The position numbers and the translations under genes were made by a program. 64,000 bases of DNA, from assembly GCF_042647165.1 (NCBI RefSeq), contig NZ_JBHRUV010000029.1; one strand, 5' to 3'. The stretch comes from Camelimonas abortus. Its GTDB lineage: Bacteria > Pseudomonadota > Alphaproteobacteria > Rhizobiales > Beijerinckiaceae. Shown piece by piece: positions 37,175 through 45,428 of this stretch. The number at the start of each line of letters is the position of its first letter. Within the stretch, counting starts at the first letter, position 1. The notes beneath the pieces are model-generated. The model saw only the letters and a program-made list of their open reading frames with translations. It did no database searches and was not told the origin of the DNA.

Positions 37175-37498
37175 TTACGGAGCCAGACGCCGCTGCTGCG
37201 GCTGCTTCTCCTCCAGCGCGTCGCGCAGGCGGGCCGTCTCCGCCTGCAGTTTCTCCAGCTGCCGGCGGTGGGCGCGCGCGGCGCGGCGATAGCGCCCCTG
37301 GGTCAGCCAGGCGGCGAAGCCGCCGAGCGCGACGCCGGCGGCGAGCGCGCCGAGCACGATGATATACAGCGGCGCGGAGAAGCCGACGCTGGCCGCGTCC
37401 CTGGCGAACGGATCCAGCGAAAAGGTCACCGGCGTGCGGTTGGCCGCGGCGACCAGCGCCAGAACCAGCGCCAGCGGAACCAGAACCAGATATTTCAT
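37175..37498 (-). CDS. LapA-domain (DUF1049) inner-membrane protein
   Basis: A 107-residue membrane protein: helix 1 (KYLVLVPLALVLALVAAANR), a short periplasmic segment (TPVTFSLDPFARDAASVGFS), helix 2 (LYIIVLGALAAGVALGGFAA), then a cytoplasmic coiled coil (RRQLEKLQAETARLRDALEE). E. coli LapA, with LapB, tunes LpxC degradation by FtsH. No lapB is nearby, so the role is by homology only. It follows ihfB. Confidence 0.82.
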   Translation of the reverse strand: MKYLVLVPLALVLALVAAANRTPVTFSLDPFARDAASVGFSAPLYIIVLGALAAGVALGGFAAWLTQGRYRRAARAHRRQLEKLQAETARLRDALEEKQPQQRRLAP

Positions 37499-37594
37499 GA
37501 ACGCAGCCAAACCCCGCCTCCGACCCATTCGCCCCCTGCTCCGGACGCCGTCCGCCGGCGCGGCGCGCGGGCGCCGCGACCGTCCGCCAGCATA

Positions 37595-37912
37595 TCAGCC
37601 CCGGGCCGCGCGCGCAGCCTTGCCGGTGACCGGCGTCTGGTTGAGGCGCATGCGCATTTCCTTGCCGGTCTTGAACACCGGCACAGCCTTCTGGCTCACC
37701 TCCACGGCCTCGCCGGTGCGCGGGTTGCGGCCGATGCGGGCCTCGCGGGTCTTCACCGAAAAGGCGCCGAAACCGCGCAGCTCCACGCGGTCGCCATTGG
37801 CCAGCGCCTGGGTGATCTCGTCCAGGATGGCGTTGACGATATTCTCCACATCGCGCTGGTACAGGTGCGGATTGTACTCGGCGATGCGCTGGACGAGTTC
37901 AGACTTGATCAT
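37595..37912 (-). CDS. ihfB: Integration host factor subunit beta
   Basis: A 105-residue DNA-bending HU/IHF-family protein: IKSELVQRIAEYNPHLYQRD, NAILDEITQALANGDRVELR, GFGAFSVKTREARIGRNPRT with the minor-groove proline arm, and VPVFKTGKEMRMRL. The position downstream of rpsA and sppA favours IhfB over HU. Confidence 0.94.
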   Translation of the reverse strand: MIKSELVQRIAEYNPHLYQRDVENIVNAILDEITQALANGDRVELRGFGAFSVKTREARIGRNPRTGEAVEVSQKAVPVFKTGKEMRMRLNQTPVTGKAARAARG

Positions 37913-38006
37913 GTGATCTCACTCCCTGCTTCCCTGTCGCCGGCGCGCCCTGCGCGGGCGCGTCTCCGGCGCTGCCTGTTGTCCGGCGCGGCGGCCGCGG
38001 CCCCGC

Positions 38007-38963
38007 TCAGGGCGACTGCGGCCCGGTCCAGACCGCCAGCAGCCCGCCGGCCGGGTCCGCCGGCTGGGCGGCCTGCTCCAGCGTCCGCGCCAGAGTCTCG
38101 AGCCCGGAGAGCCGCGCCGCCTGCGCCCCAAGGCTGGCGAGGCTGAAGCCCCCTGCGCGCTGCGGCTTCCACTCCCGGATCTTCAGGCCGGCGGCGATTC
38201 CCTTTTCCTTCTCCAGCCAGCGCAGGGCGTCGCGCTCGTCGCCGGTCTGGTCGATGAGCCGCAACGCCAGCGCCTGGCGGCCGGTGAACACGCGTCCGTC
38301 GGAGACCTTCGCCAGCGCCTCGCCCTCGATGCCGCGGCGCGTCCGCACCAGATCGCGGAACCATGCGTAGGAATCGGCCACCACGGCGGCCATCGCCTCG
38401 TTGGCCGCCGGCGGGGTCGGCGCGAACGGATTGGGCGAGGCCTTCAGGGGGCTGGACTTGATCTCGTCGACCTTCACGCCCACGCGGTCCAGCAGCACGC
38501 TGAAATTCGGAAACTGCATGATGACGCCGATGGAGCCCACCAGCGAGGTGTCCCGGGCGAGAATCCGGTCGGCGCCCAGCGCCACCATATAGGCGCCCGA
38601 GGCGCCCAGCGAATTGATCACCGCCACGGTCGGCTTCTTTTTCGAAAGCTCGCGCAGCGCGGCGTAAATGTCGGCGGAGCCGGTGACGCCGCCGCCGGGA
38701 CTGTCGATGGCCACGATCACGGCGCGGGCGGACGGCGTCTCGCCCACGCGCCGCAGCATGTCCAGCGTGGCGCGGCTGCCGGTGATCACGCCGGTGACGT
38801 TCACCCGCGCCACGTGCTCGCCGCCGGCGACTCCCTCGCGCGAGGCGACCACGCCGGCGAAAACCACCGCGCCCAGAACCGCGACGACGGCGAGGGCGCG
38901 CCACGCCGCCAGACGGCGACGCAGCAGGCGTCTGTCCACCAGCAGTTCAGCGTCCGAGAACAT
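38007..38963 (-). CDS. sppA: Signal peptide peptidase SppA
   Basis: Membrane-anchored S49 serine protease of 318 residues, the short single-domain form; digests leftover signal peptides. One N-terminal helix (LAVVAVLGAVVFAGVV) is followed by VIVAIDSPGGGVTGSADIYA, the nucleophile region NSLGASGAYMVALGADRIL and the lysine-base region EIKSSPLKASPNPF. GGAGGAGCGG precedes ATG 38963. It lies between rpsA and ihfB, as in related genomes. Confidence 0.92.
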   Translation of the reverse strand: MFSDAELLVDRRLLRRRLAAWRALAVVAVLGAVVFAGVVASREGVAGGEHVARVNVTGVITGSRATLDMLRRVGETPSARAVIVAIDSPGGGVTGSADIYAALRELSKKKPTVAVINSLGASGAYMVALGADRILARDTSLVGSIGVIMQFPNFSVLLDRVGVKVDEIKSSPLKASPNPFAPTPPAANEAMAAVVADSYAWFRDLVRTRRGIEGEALAKVSDGRVFTGRQALALRLIDQTGDERDALRWLEKEKGIAAGLKIREWKPQRAGGFSLASLGAQAARLSGLETLARTLEQAAQPADPAGGLLAVWTGPQSP

Positions 38964-39170
38964 CCGCTCCTCCGCATGCGTCCGCCGCAGTCCCCAAACG
39001 GGATGCATGCGTCATTTGCCTGCCCCGACGCGTTCTGTCATCTGAAAAAAACGGCGGAATTACAAGGCGCGGGAATTCGCCGCCGCCGTCACGACACACA
39101 GAAACCCGGCGACGCGGGCGGCGGCGCCCCCGCGGGCACGCGGCCCTGGGGAAAACGCCGGCGCGGGGCC

Positions 39171-39254
39171 GCAGTCCCGGAAATGCGACGGGCCTCCGGC
39201 CAGCCCGCGCAAAAAAAGCGGCGGGCCGGAGGCCCGCCGCATTTCCGGGACTGC
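39171..39254. repeat. 31-bp inverted repeat enclosing the rpsA terminator
   Basis: The arm at 39171-39201 and the arm at 39224-39254 are reverse complements over 31 bp with a single mismatch. They are separated by 22 bp that includes an A7 run. The right arm also contains the terminator stem of rpsA. The left arm therefore looks like an inverted copy of the terminator region, giving an extra-long hairpin between rpsA and sppA. Confidence 0.85.
39211..39240 (-). terminator. Rho-independent terminator of rpsA
   Basis: On the minus strand, GCGGCGGGCC and GGCCCGCCGC form a perfect 10-bp stem with a TCC loop, followed by TTTTTTT, 28 bp after the rpsA stop. It should largely separate rpsA from sppA-ihfB-lapA. 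The rest of 38964-39170 shows nothing clear. Confidence 0.93.
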
Positions 39255-39267
39255 TGTCCCGCGCGGC

Positions 39268-40971
39268 TTACTTCTTCTCGCTGGCGCGACGCAGGGCCGC
39301 GCCAAGGATGTCGCCGAGCGAGGCGCCCGAGTCGGAGGAGCCGTAGTTGGCGATGGCCTCCTTCTCCTCGGCCACTTCCAGCGCCTTGATCGACAGCTGG
39401 ATGCGGCGGGCCTTGCGGTCGAACTGGACGACGCGGGCGTCGACCTTCTCGCCGGGAGCGAAGCGCTCGGGGCGCTGGTCGGCGCGGTCGCGGGCCAGCT
39501 CGGAACGCTTGATGAAGGCGGTGAGGTCGCTGTCGGCCAGCTTCACCTCGAGGCCGCCGTCCTTCACCTCAAGCACTTCGCAGGTGACCACCTGGCCGCG
39601 GCGCAGGTCGCCCGCGTCCACGAAGGGGTCGCCGGCGAGCTGCTTGATGCCGAGCGAGATGCGCTCCTTCTCGACGTCCACGTCGAGAACCTGGGCGCGG
39701 ACGATGTCGCCCTTCTTGAACTCCTCGATGACCTGCTCGCCCGGACGGTTCCAGTCGAGATCCGACAGGTGGACCATGCCGTCCACGTCGCCGTCGAGGC
39801 CGATGAACAGGCCGAACTCGGTCTTGTTCTTGACCTCGCCCTCGACCTCGGAGCCCACCGGATGGGCCTGGGCGAAGGCCTCCCACGGGTTCTGCAGGGT
39901 CTGCTTGAGGCCCAGCGAGATGCGGCGCTTGACCGGATCGACCTCGAGGATCTGCACCTCGACCTCCTGGCTGGTCGAGACGATCTTGCCAGGATGGACG
40001 TTCTTCTTGGTCCACGACATCTCGGAGACGTGGATCAGGCCCTCGATGCCCGGCTCCAGCTCCACGAAGGCGCCGTAGTCGGTGATGTTGGTCACGCGGC
40101 CGGTGAGGCGCGAGTTGACCGGATAACGCTGGGCGATGCCCTCCCACGGATCGGCGAGAAGCTGCTTCATGCCCAGCGAGATGCGGTGCGTCTCGTGGTT
40201 GATCTTGATGATCTTGACCTGGACGGTCTGGCCGATGGACACCACCTCGGACGGATGGTTGACGCGGCGCCACGCCATGTCGGTGACGTGCAGCAGGCCG
40301 TCGATGCCGCCGAGATCAACGAACGCGCCGTACTCGGTGATGTTCTTGACGACGCCCTCGATGACCTGGCCTTCCTCGAGGTTGGCCACCAGCTCGGAAC
40401 GGGCCTCGGCGCGGGTCTCCTCCAGCACGGTGCGGCGGGAGACGACGATGTTGCCGCGGCGGCGGTCCATCTTCAGGATCTGGAACGGCTGCGGCACGCC
40501 CATGAGCGGGGTGACGTCGCGCACCGGACGGATGTCCACCTGCGAACGCGGCAGGAAGGCCACGGCGCCGTCCAGGTCGACGGTGTAGCCGCCCTTGACC
40601 TGGTTGAAGATGACGCCCTGCACCTTCTCGTTGTTCTCGAAGGCGCGCTCGAGCTTGATCCAGCTCTCCTCGCGGCGGGCCTTGTCGCGGCTGATGACGG
40701 CTTCGCCAAGCGCGTTCTCGATGCGCTCCAGGTAAACCTCGACCTCATCGCCGACGGCGAGCGGCTGGTCACGGCCAGGACCGGTGAACTCCTTCAGGGG
40801 CACGCGACCCTCGGTCTTCAGACCGATGTCGATGACCGCCACGTCCTTCTCGATGGCGACGACCGTACCCTTGATGACCGAGCCTTCCTGGGCTTCGGAA
40901 CGGCCGAAGGACTCTTCGAGCAGCGTGGCGAACTCTTCACGCGACGGCTGATGGGATGCAACTGATGACAT
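39268..40971 (-). CDS. rpsA: 30S ribosomal protein S1
   Basis: A 567-residue ribosomal protein that unfolds and recruits mRNA. It has six S1/OB repeats, e.g. GSVIKGTVVAIEKDVAVIDI, GQVIEGVVKNITEYGAFVDL, RLTGRVTNITDYGAFVELEP and EVEGEVKNKTEFGLFIGLDG. The AGGAGCTTAC site supports ATG 40971. The cmk gene that commonly precedes rpsA is absent here. A 200-nt leader may serve the autoregulation known for S1. Confidence 0.97.
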   Translation of the reverse strand: MSSVASHQPSREEFATLLEESFGRSEAQEGSVIKGTVVAIEKDVAVIDIGLKTEGRVPLKEFTGPGRDQPLAVGDEVEVYLERIENALGEAVISRDKARREESWIKLERAFENNEKVQGVIFNQVKGGYTVDLDGAVAFLPRSQVDIRPVRDVTPLMGVPQPFQILKMDRRRGNIVVSRRTVLEETRAEARSELVANLEEGQVIEGVVKNITEYGAFVDLGGIDGLLHVTDMAWRRVNHPSEVVSIGQTVQVKIIKINHETHRISLGMKQLLADPWEGIAQRYPVNSRLTGRVTNITDYGAFVELEPGIEGLIHVSEMSWTKKNVHPGKIVSTSQEVEVQILEVDPVKRRISLGLKQTLQNPWEAFAQAHPVGSEVEGEVKNKTEFGLFIGLDGDVDGMVHLSDLDWNRPGEQVIEEFKKGDIVRAQVLDVDVEKERISLGIKQLAGDPFVDAGDLRRGQVVTCEVLEVKDGGLEVKLADSDLTAFIKRSELARDRADQRPERFAPGEKVDARVVQFDRKARRIQLSIKALEVAEEKEAIANYGSSDSGASLGDILGAALRRASEKK

Positions 40972-41190
40972 GTAAGCTCCTGGAGCCCTGGTTGGGCCCG
41001 TGCGTCGACGGCTGGCGTTGAACATGCGCTCCGTCTGCGACGACGCGGCCTGGAGGACCGGATCCGCTGCCCCGTGGGGCAGGTCGACGCATGAAACCGC
41101 AGAGGGAAACGCGACCGGCAGCGTCGGCGACTTTCCGCGCCCGCCTGAAATACGCGGAGCGCACGCGCGCCAGCATGCCGGATGCGGGCT

Positions 41191-41219
41191 CATATAAAAC
41201 AATCAGTGGCTGTCCACAA
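41191..41219 (-). promoter_or_regulatory. Promoter of rpsA
   Basis: Minus-strand TTGTGG (41214-41219) and TATATG (41191-41196) with 17-bp spacing. The predicted leader is about 210 nt. The rest of 40972-41408 shows no gene. Confidence 0.7.
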
Positions 41220-41408
41220 CCGCGGCGACGGACGCAGATCCTGGAATTTCGAAGAATTTCCGGCTCACGAAGGCGAGACTGGCCGCGCTCCGCCGGCGTT
41301 GTCCGCCGGCGCGGGCCCGCCAGCCTCCAGGCCCCTGCGGCGATGCCCGTGCGCCATGCGCTCCTCCCCCGGCGCCCCTTCCCCCGTCCCCCCCCCGCCG
41401 CGGCGGCG

Positions 41409-41600
41409 CTAGCGGCGGAACAGGGAATCCGCGGCGGCGCGCGAGGCGGCCTTGCGCTGCATCTCCTGCTCCAGCCGGACGATTTCGGCCCGCAGCAGCG
41501 CGATGCGCGCGGCCAGCTCGTCCACCGAGAGCGGCGACAGGTCCTGGCCGATCTGGTGCGCGGCCGTCTCCCGCGCCGGCCTTTCCGGAAATTCATCCAT
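41409..41600 (-). CDS. DUF1192 small coiled-coil protein
   Basis: A 63-residue protein with DLSPLSVDELAARIALLRAE and IVRLEQEMQRKAASRAAADS, matching the short DUF1192 family of Rhizobiales, often found beside a quinone oxidoreductase gene as here. Function unknown. ATG 41600 gives the family length; the longer frame to 41717 is charged low-complexity sequence. No membrane segment. Confidence 0.78.
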   Translation of the reverse strand: MDEFPERPARETAAHQIGQDLSPLSVDELAARIALLRAEIVRLEQEMQRKAASRAAADSLFRR

Positions 41601-41876
41601 GGACTGGTCTCTCCCCGCCGCCCGTCCCGCCACGCCGCCCGTTCCCAGGCTCCTTTCTTTTCGGACGGCCTGTTTTCGGGCCTCCTGTTTTCGGGCCCGT
41701 TCCTGTCCCGCATCCATTTTCCGGCGCCGCCGGGGCCGGGCGGTCCCGGAGCCGATTGTCTGCGCGCGGCCTTTGCAACAAGGTTAGCGGCGATCCTGGC
41801 GCGAGTCGACGCGCCCGCAACGTCCGTCCTGACCGGTAGCACCCCGGAGCGACGCCCAACCCGGAGCAACGCCCAC

Positions 41877-42887
41877 ATGTCCGCGCCCGCGACATCCCTG
41901 CCCGAGACCATGAACGCCGTCGAAATCACCGCCCCCGGCGGACCGGACGTGCTGAAGCCCACCCGCCGCCCGGTTCCGGCGCCCGGCGAGGGCGAGATCC
42001 TGGTGCGGGTGACCGCCGCCGGCGTCAACCGCCCGGACGTGATCCAGCGTCAGGGCTCCTATCCGCCGCCGCCCGGCGCCTCCGACCTGCCGGGCCTGGA
42101 GATCGCCGGCGAGGTGGTCGCCGCCGGCCCCGGCGCCGGCCGCTTCCCGGTGGGGGCGCGGGTGTGCGCCCTCATCGCCGGCGGCGGCTACGCCGAATAT
42201 GCGACGGTGCACGAGAGCAACGCCCTGCCGGTTCCGGAGGGCTTCTCCGACATTGAGGCCGCCGGCGTGCCGGAGACCTTCTTCACGGTGTGGACCAACG
42301 TGTTCGACCGCGCCGGCCTCACCGCCGGCGAGAGCTTCCTCGTCCATGGCGGAACCTCCGGCATCGGCACCACCGCCATCATGCTGGCCAGGGCGTTTGG
42401 CGCGAGAGTATTCGCCACCGCCGGCACGGACGAAAAATGCGCCGAGTGCCGCCGGCTGGGCGCCGACCTCGCCATCAACTACCGCACCCAGGATTTCGTG
42501 AAGGAGGTGAAGGCGGCCACCGGCGGCGCCGGCGTCAACGTCATCCTCGACATGGTGGGCGGCGACTATATCCAGAGGAACTACGAGGCCGCCGCGGTGG
42601 ACGGGCGCATCGTCCAGATCGCCTTTCTCAACGGCCCGAAGGCCACGGTGGACTTCACCCGGCTGATGATGAAACGCCTCACCCACACCGGCTCCACGCT
42701 GCGCGCCCGCCCGGTGGCGGCCAAGGCGGCCATCGCCCGCGCGCTGGAGGAGAAGGTGTGGCCGCTGCTGGCCGCCGGCGCCGTCCGCCCGGTGATCCAC
42801 GCCGTGTTCCCGCTGGAGGAGGCGGCGAAGGCCCATGCGCTGATGGAGTCGGGCGCCCATGTGGGCAAGATCGTGCTGACGCCGTAA
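41877..42887 (+). CDS. NAD(P)H-quinone oxidoreductase, PIG3/zeta-crystallin type
   Basis: A 336-residue zinc-free medium-chain reductase. GroES-like N-terminal domain: VRVTAAGVNRPDVIQRQGSY and DLPGLEIAGEVVAAGPGAGR. Rossmann motif: VHGGTSGIGTTAIMLARAFG; the NADPH-contact region around INYRTQDFVKEV follows. Likely reduces quinones or similar electrophiles. ATG 41877 has GGAGC upstream; ATG 41910 is possible. Divergent from the DUF1192 gene. Confidence 0.9.
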   Translation: MSAPATSLPETMNAVEITAPGGPDVLKPTRRPVPAPGEGEILVRVTAAGVNRPDVIQRQGSYPPPPGASDLPGLEIAGEVVAAGPGAGRFPVGARVCALIAGGGYAEYATVHESNALPVPEGFSDIEAAGVPETFFTVWTNVFDRAGLTAGESFLVHGGTSGIGTTAIMLARAFGARVFATAGTDEKCAECRRLGADLAINYRTQDFVKEVKAATGGAGVNVILDMVGGDYIQRNYEAAAVDGRIVQIAFLNGPKATVDFTRLMMKRLTHTGSTLRARPVAAKAAIARALEEKVWPLLAAGAVRPVIHAVFPLEEAAKAHALMESGAHVGKIVLTP

Positions 42888-42944
42888 CGGCGGCGGCGCA
42901 AACCCGGGCGGCGCCGGGCAAAGGCGGCGGGCGACGCGCCGCCG

Positions 42945-42973
42945 TTGCGCCGCGGGCCGCGGCCCCTTATATA
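42945..42973 (+). promoter_or_regulatory. Promoter of trcR
   Basis: TTGCGC (42945-42950) and TATATA (42968-42973) with 17-bp spacing, one of the best promoter matches in the window, 144 bp before the trcR ATG. Confidence 0.75.
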
Positions 42974-43001
42974 GGGAGCGTTCCCCACCAGTTCTGAATT
43001 T

Positions 43002-43046
43002 CGTATCCTCAGGGTACGTCGCTCCGGCCGGAAGCCGGGCCGGAGC
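43002..43046 (+). promoter_or_regulatory. Two leader hairpins before trcR
   Basis: CGTATCC/GGGTACG (7 bp, TCA loop, 43002-43018) is followed by GCTCCGGCC/GGCCGGAGC (9 bp perfect, 43021-43046). Both lie in the predicted 5' leader. No U-run follows, so a structured UTR is more likely than an attenuator. Confidence 0.45.
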
Positions 43047-43116
43047 ACGGGAGGGGTCTGCATTTTCGTCTGCGCGCGGGGCGCGCTGAGGACCTGAACG
43101 GAAGGAACCGAACCCC

Positions 43117-43839
43117 ATGTCCGCCGGACCGCTCATGCCGAAAGCCACAGCCATCTGGCTGGTGGACAACACTTCCCTGACGTTCGAGCAGATTGGCGAG
43201 TTCTGCAAGCTGCATCCGCTGGAAGTGAAGGGCATCGCTGACGGCGAGGTCGCCGCCGGCATCAAGGGTCTTGATCCGGTGCTGAGCGGCCAGCTCGACC
43301 GCGAGGAGATCGAGCGGGGCCAGAAGGACCCGAACTATCGCCTCAAGCTGCGGGAGCCGCGCGTCAAGCTGCCGGAGCCCAAGCGCGGCCGCGGCCCGCG
43401 CTACACGCCGGTGTCGCGCCGTCACGACCGGCCCAACGCCATCCTCTGGCTGCTGCGCAACCATCCGGAGCTGAAGGACGCGCAGATCATGCGGCTGGTC
43501 GGCACCACCAAGAACACCATCCAGCAGATCCGCGAGCGCACCCACTGGAACATGGCGGCGCTCTCGCCCATGGACCCGGTGACCCTCGGCCTGTGCTCGC
43601 AGATCGACCTGGACCTGGAGGTCTCCAAGGCCGCCAAGGACCGGCCGCGCGCGCTGGAGGAATCCGGCGACACCCTGCTGCCGGCGGAGGTCACCACCGC
43701 CGCGGAGCCGGCGAGCCCGTTCGCCGACATGGAGCGGCCCCGCAGCGAGCCGGAGAAGCTCGACGTGGGCGCGGTGTTCGCCAAACTCGGCGGCTCCTCG
43801 AAACGCAGCCGCGACGAGGACGAGGACGAGGATTTCTGA
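43117..43839 (+). CDS. trcR: Cell-cycle transcriptional regulator TrcR (DUF1013)
   Basis: A 240-residue protein almost confined to alphaproteobacteria and reported to associate with RNA polymerase at cell-cycle genes. Core features are KATAIWLVDNTSLTFEQIGE, FCKLHPLEVKGIADGEVA, a basic segment PKRGRGPRYTPVSRRHDRPN and a helix-turn-helix-like NHPELKDAQIMRLVGTTKNT. The C-terminus ends in an acidic DEDEDEDF tail. ATG 43117 with AAGGAACC upstream; ATG 43135 possible. It has its own promoter and terminator. Confidence 0.88.
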   Translation: MSAGPLMPKATAIWLVDNTSLTFEQIGEFCKLHPLEVKGIADGEVAAGIKGLDPVLSGQLDREEIERGQKDPNYRLKLREPRVKLPEPKRGRGPRYTPVSRRHDRPNAILWLLRNHPELKDAQIMRLVGTTKNTIQQIRERTHWNMAALSPMDPVTLGLCSQIDLDLEVSKAAKDRPRALEESGDTLLPAEVTTAAEPASPFADMERPRSEPEKLDVGAVFAKLGGSSKRSRDEDEDEDF

Positions 43840-43872
43840 TCCGCCGTCGCGGCGGCGTCACGATCCGGAAAG

Positions 43873-43899
43873 GGCCGGGCGGCGAGCCCGGCCTTTTTT
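43873..43899 (+). terminator. Rho-independent terminator of trcR
   Basis: GGCCGGGC and GCCCGGCC pair around GGCGA, followed by TTTTTT. Confidence 0.93.
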
Positions 43900-43999
43900 C
43901 ATGCCCTGCGCGCGGTTTTTGTCCGCGCCGGCAGGGCCTTGCGCCGGGCGCGCAATGCGCCATGCTGGCCGCGACAGGACATCGTCACGGGAGAACGCC

Positions 44000-44953
44000 A
44001 TGGAGAAGCGCGCGCTCGGGCGGTCGGGCATCATGGTCCCGCCGCTGTGCTTTGGCGGCAACGTGTTCGGCTGGACCGCCGACGCCGCCACCTCTTACGC
44101 CCTGCTGGACGCGCTGGTGGAGGCGGGCTTCAACTTCATCGACACGGCGGACGTCTATTCGGTGTGGGTCCCGGGCCATGCGGGCGGGGAATCCGAGAGC
44201 ATCATCGGCGACTGGCTGGCGCTGCGCGGCGGCCGCGACCGGGTGATCATCGCCACCAAGGTGGGCGGGCAGCTCAGCGCGGAGAAAAAGGGGCTGAAGC
44301 GGGCGCGCATCATCGAGGCGGTGGAGGAGTCGCTGCGGCGGCTGAAGACCGATTACATCGACCTCTACCAGTCGCATTTCGACGACCCCGACACCCCGGT
44401 TGAAGAGCCGCTGGAAGCCTACGAGCAGCTGATCCGCGCCGGCAAGGTGCGGGCCATCGGCGCCTCCAACTTCGCGCCGGAGCGGCTGCGGGCGGCGCTG
44501 GACGCCAGCAGGAGGGGCCTGCCGCGCTACGAAACCTTCCAGCCCGAATACAATCTCTACGCCCGCGACAGTTTCGAGGGGCCGCTGCAGCAGATCTGCC
44601 TTGAGGAGGAGGTTGGCGTCATTCCCTATTTCGCCCTCGCCGCCGGTTTTCTCACGGGCAAGTACCGGTCGGAGGCGGACCTGGGCAAGAGCCCGCGCGG
44701 GGCGCGGTCCATTCCGAAATATCTGAACCCGCGGGGCCTGCGCATTCTGGCGGCGCTGGACACGGTGGCGGCGCGCCACGACGCCACGCCGGCGCGCATC
44801 GCCCTGGCGTGGCTGATGACGCGCCCGGCCGTCACCGCGCCAATCGCCAGCGCCACCAGCCTCGCCCAGCTGCAGGAGCTGTTCGCGGCGGCCGAGGTGA
44901 AGCTCACGGATCTTGACCTCCAGGAGCTGGAAACGGCGAGCGCGCCCGCCTGA
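44000..44953 (+). CDS. Aldo/keto reductase
   Basis: A 317-residue NADPH-dependent TIM-barrel oxidoreductase of the broad AKR superfamily. FNFIDTADVYSVW gives the catalytic Asp and Tyr, VIIATKVGG the Lys, and DLYQSHFDDPDTPVEE the His region. GAITSP-like cofactor residues occur near TAPIASATSLAQL. It is close to bacterial L-glyceraldehyde-phosphate reductase-like AKRs, but the substrate is not predictable. CGGGAGAACGCC precedes the ATG. Confidence 0.9.
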   Translation: MEKRALGRSGIMVPPLCFGGNVFGWTADAATSYALLDALVEAGFNFIDTADVYSVWVPGHAGGESESIIGDWLALRGGRDRVIIATKVGGQLSAEKKGLKRARIIEAVEESLRRLKTDYIDLYQSHFDDPDTPVEEPLEAYEQLIRAGKVRAIGASNFAPERLRAALDASRRGLPRYETFQPEYNLYARDSFEGPLQQICLEEEVGVIPYFALAAGFLTGKYRSEADLGKSPRGARSIPKYLNPRGLRILAALDTVAARHDATPARIALAWLMTRPAVTAPIASATSLAQLQELFAAAEVKLTDLDLQELETASAPA

Positions 44954-45428
44954 GGGGCGCGCAGGCGCAGCCGGGAGCGGCCGCGCCATGACGGCCAGGG
45001 AGACGGCCAGGGGGACGGGCAAGGGGATGGCGATGGCGCGCGACCTGTGGTGCCGCCCCGGGAACGAAGCCCCCAGGGGGCGCGTGACCTCCGGCGGGCC
45101 AGGCGGCCGCGCGGCGGCCGTCGCCCGCACGCTGCGGACGCTTCAGGGCGGCGGAGGAAACCGGCGCGGGGCGGCCGCCTCGCTCACCGGCGCGCACGTC
45201 CCGGACGGCCGCGCCCCCCTGTTGGCCCCGTCACGCCCGGGCAGCCCCGGGCGTCCATGTTCCTGGCCGCAGCGGGCCGGGCCGTGCATGCGCCTCCCGC
45301 CCCGCAGGAACGGTCCACATCAGACAGGCGCCGGGCGAAAAGCCCCCGCCCCCGCGGAGCGCCGGCCGGCGGACAGGGCGACGGCGGCCCCTGCCTGCCC
45401 GCGTCACGGGCCCGGGGGCGGACGGGCG
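44954..45428. other. Intergenic region between convergent genes, no feature found
   Basis: 475 bp between the aldo/keto reductase (plus) and prpE (minus) stops. Open frames here have arginine/proline-rich shadow composition and no ribosome sites. A GGGC-TTTTC-GCCC motif near 45337-45350 is too short to call a terminator. Longest apparently empty stretch between convergent genes in the window. Confidence 0.5.
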
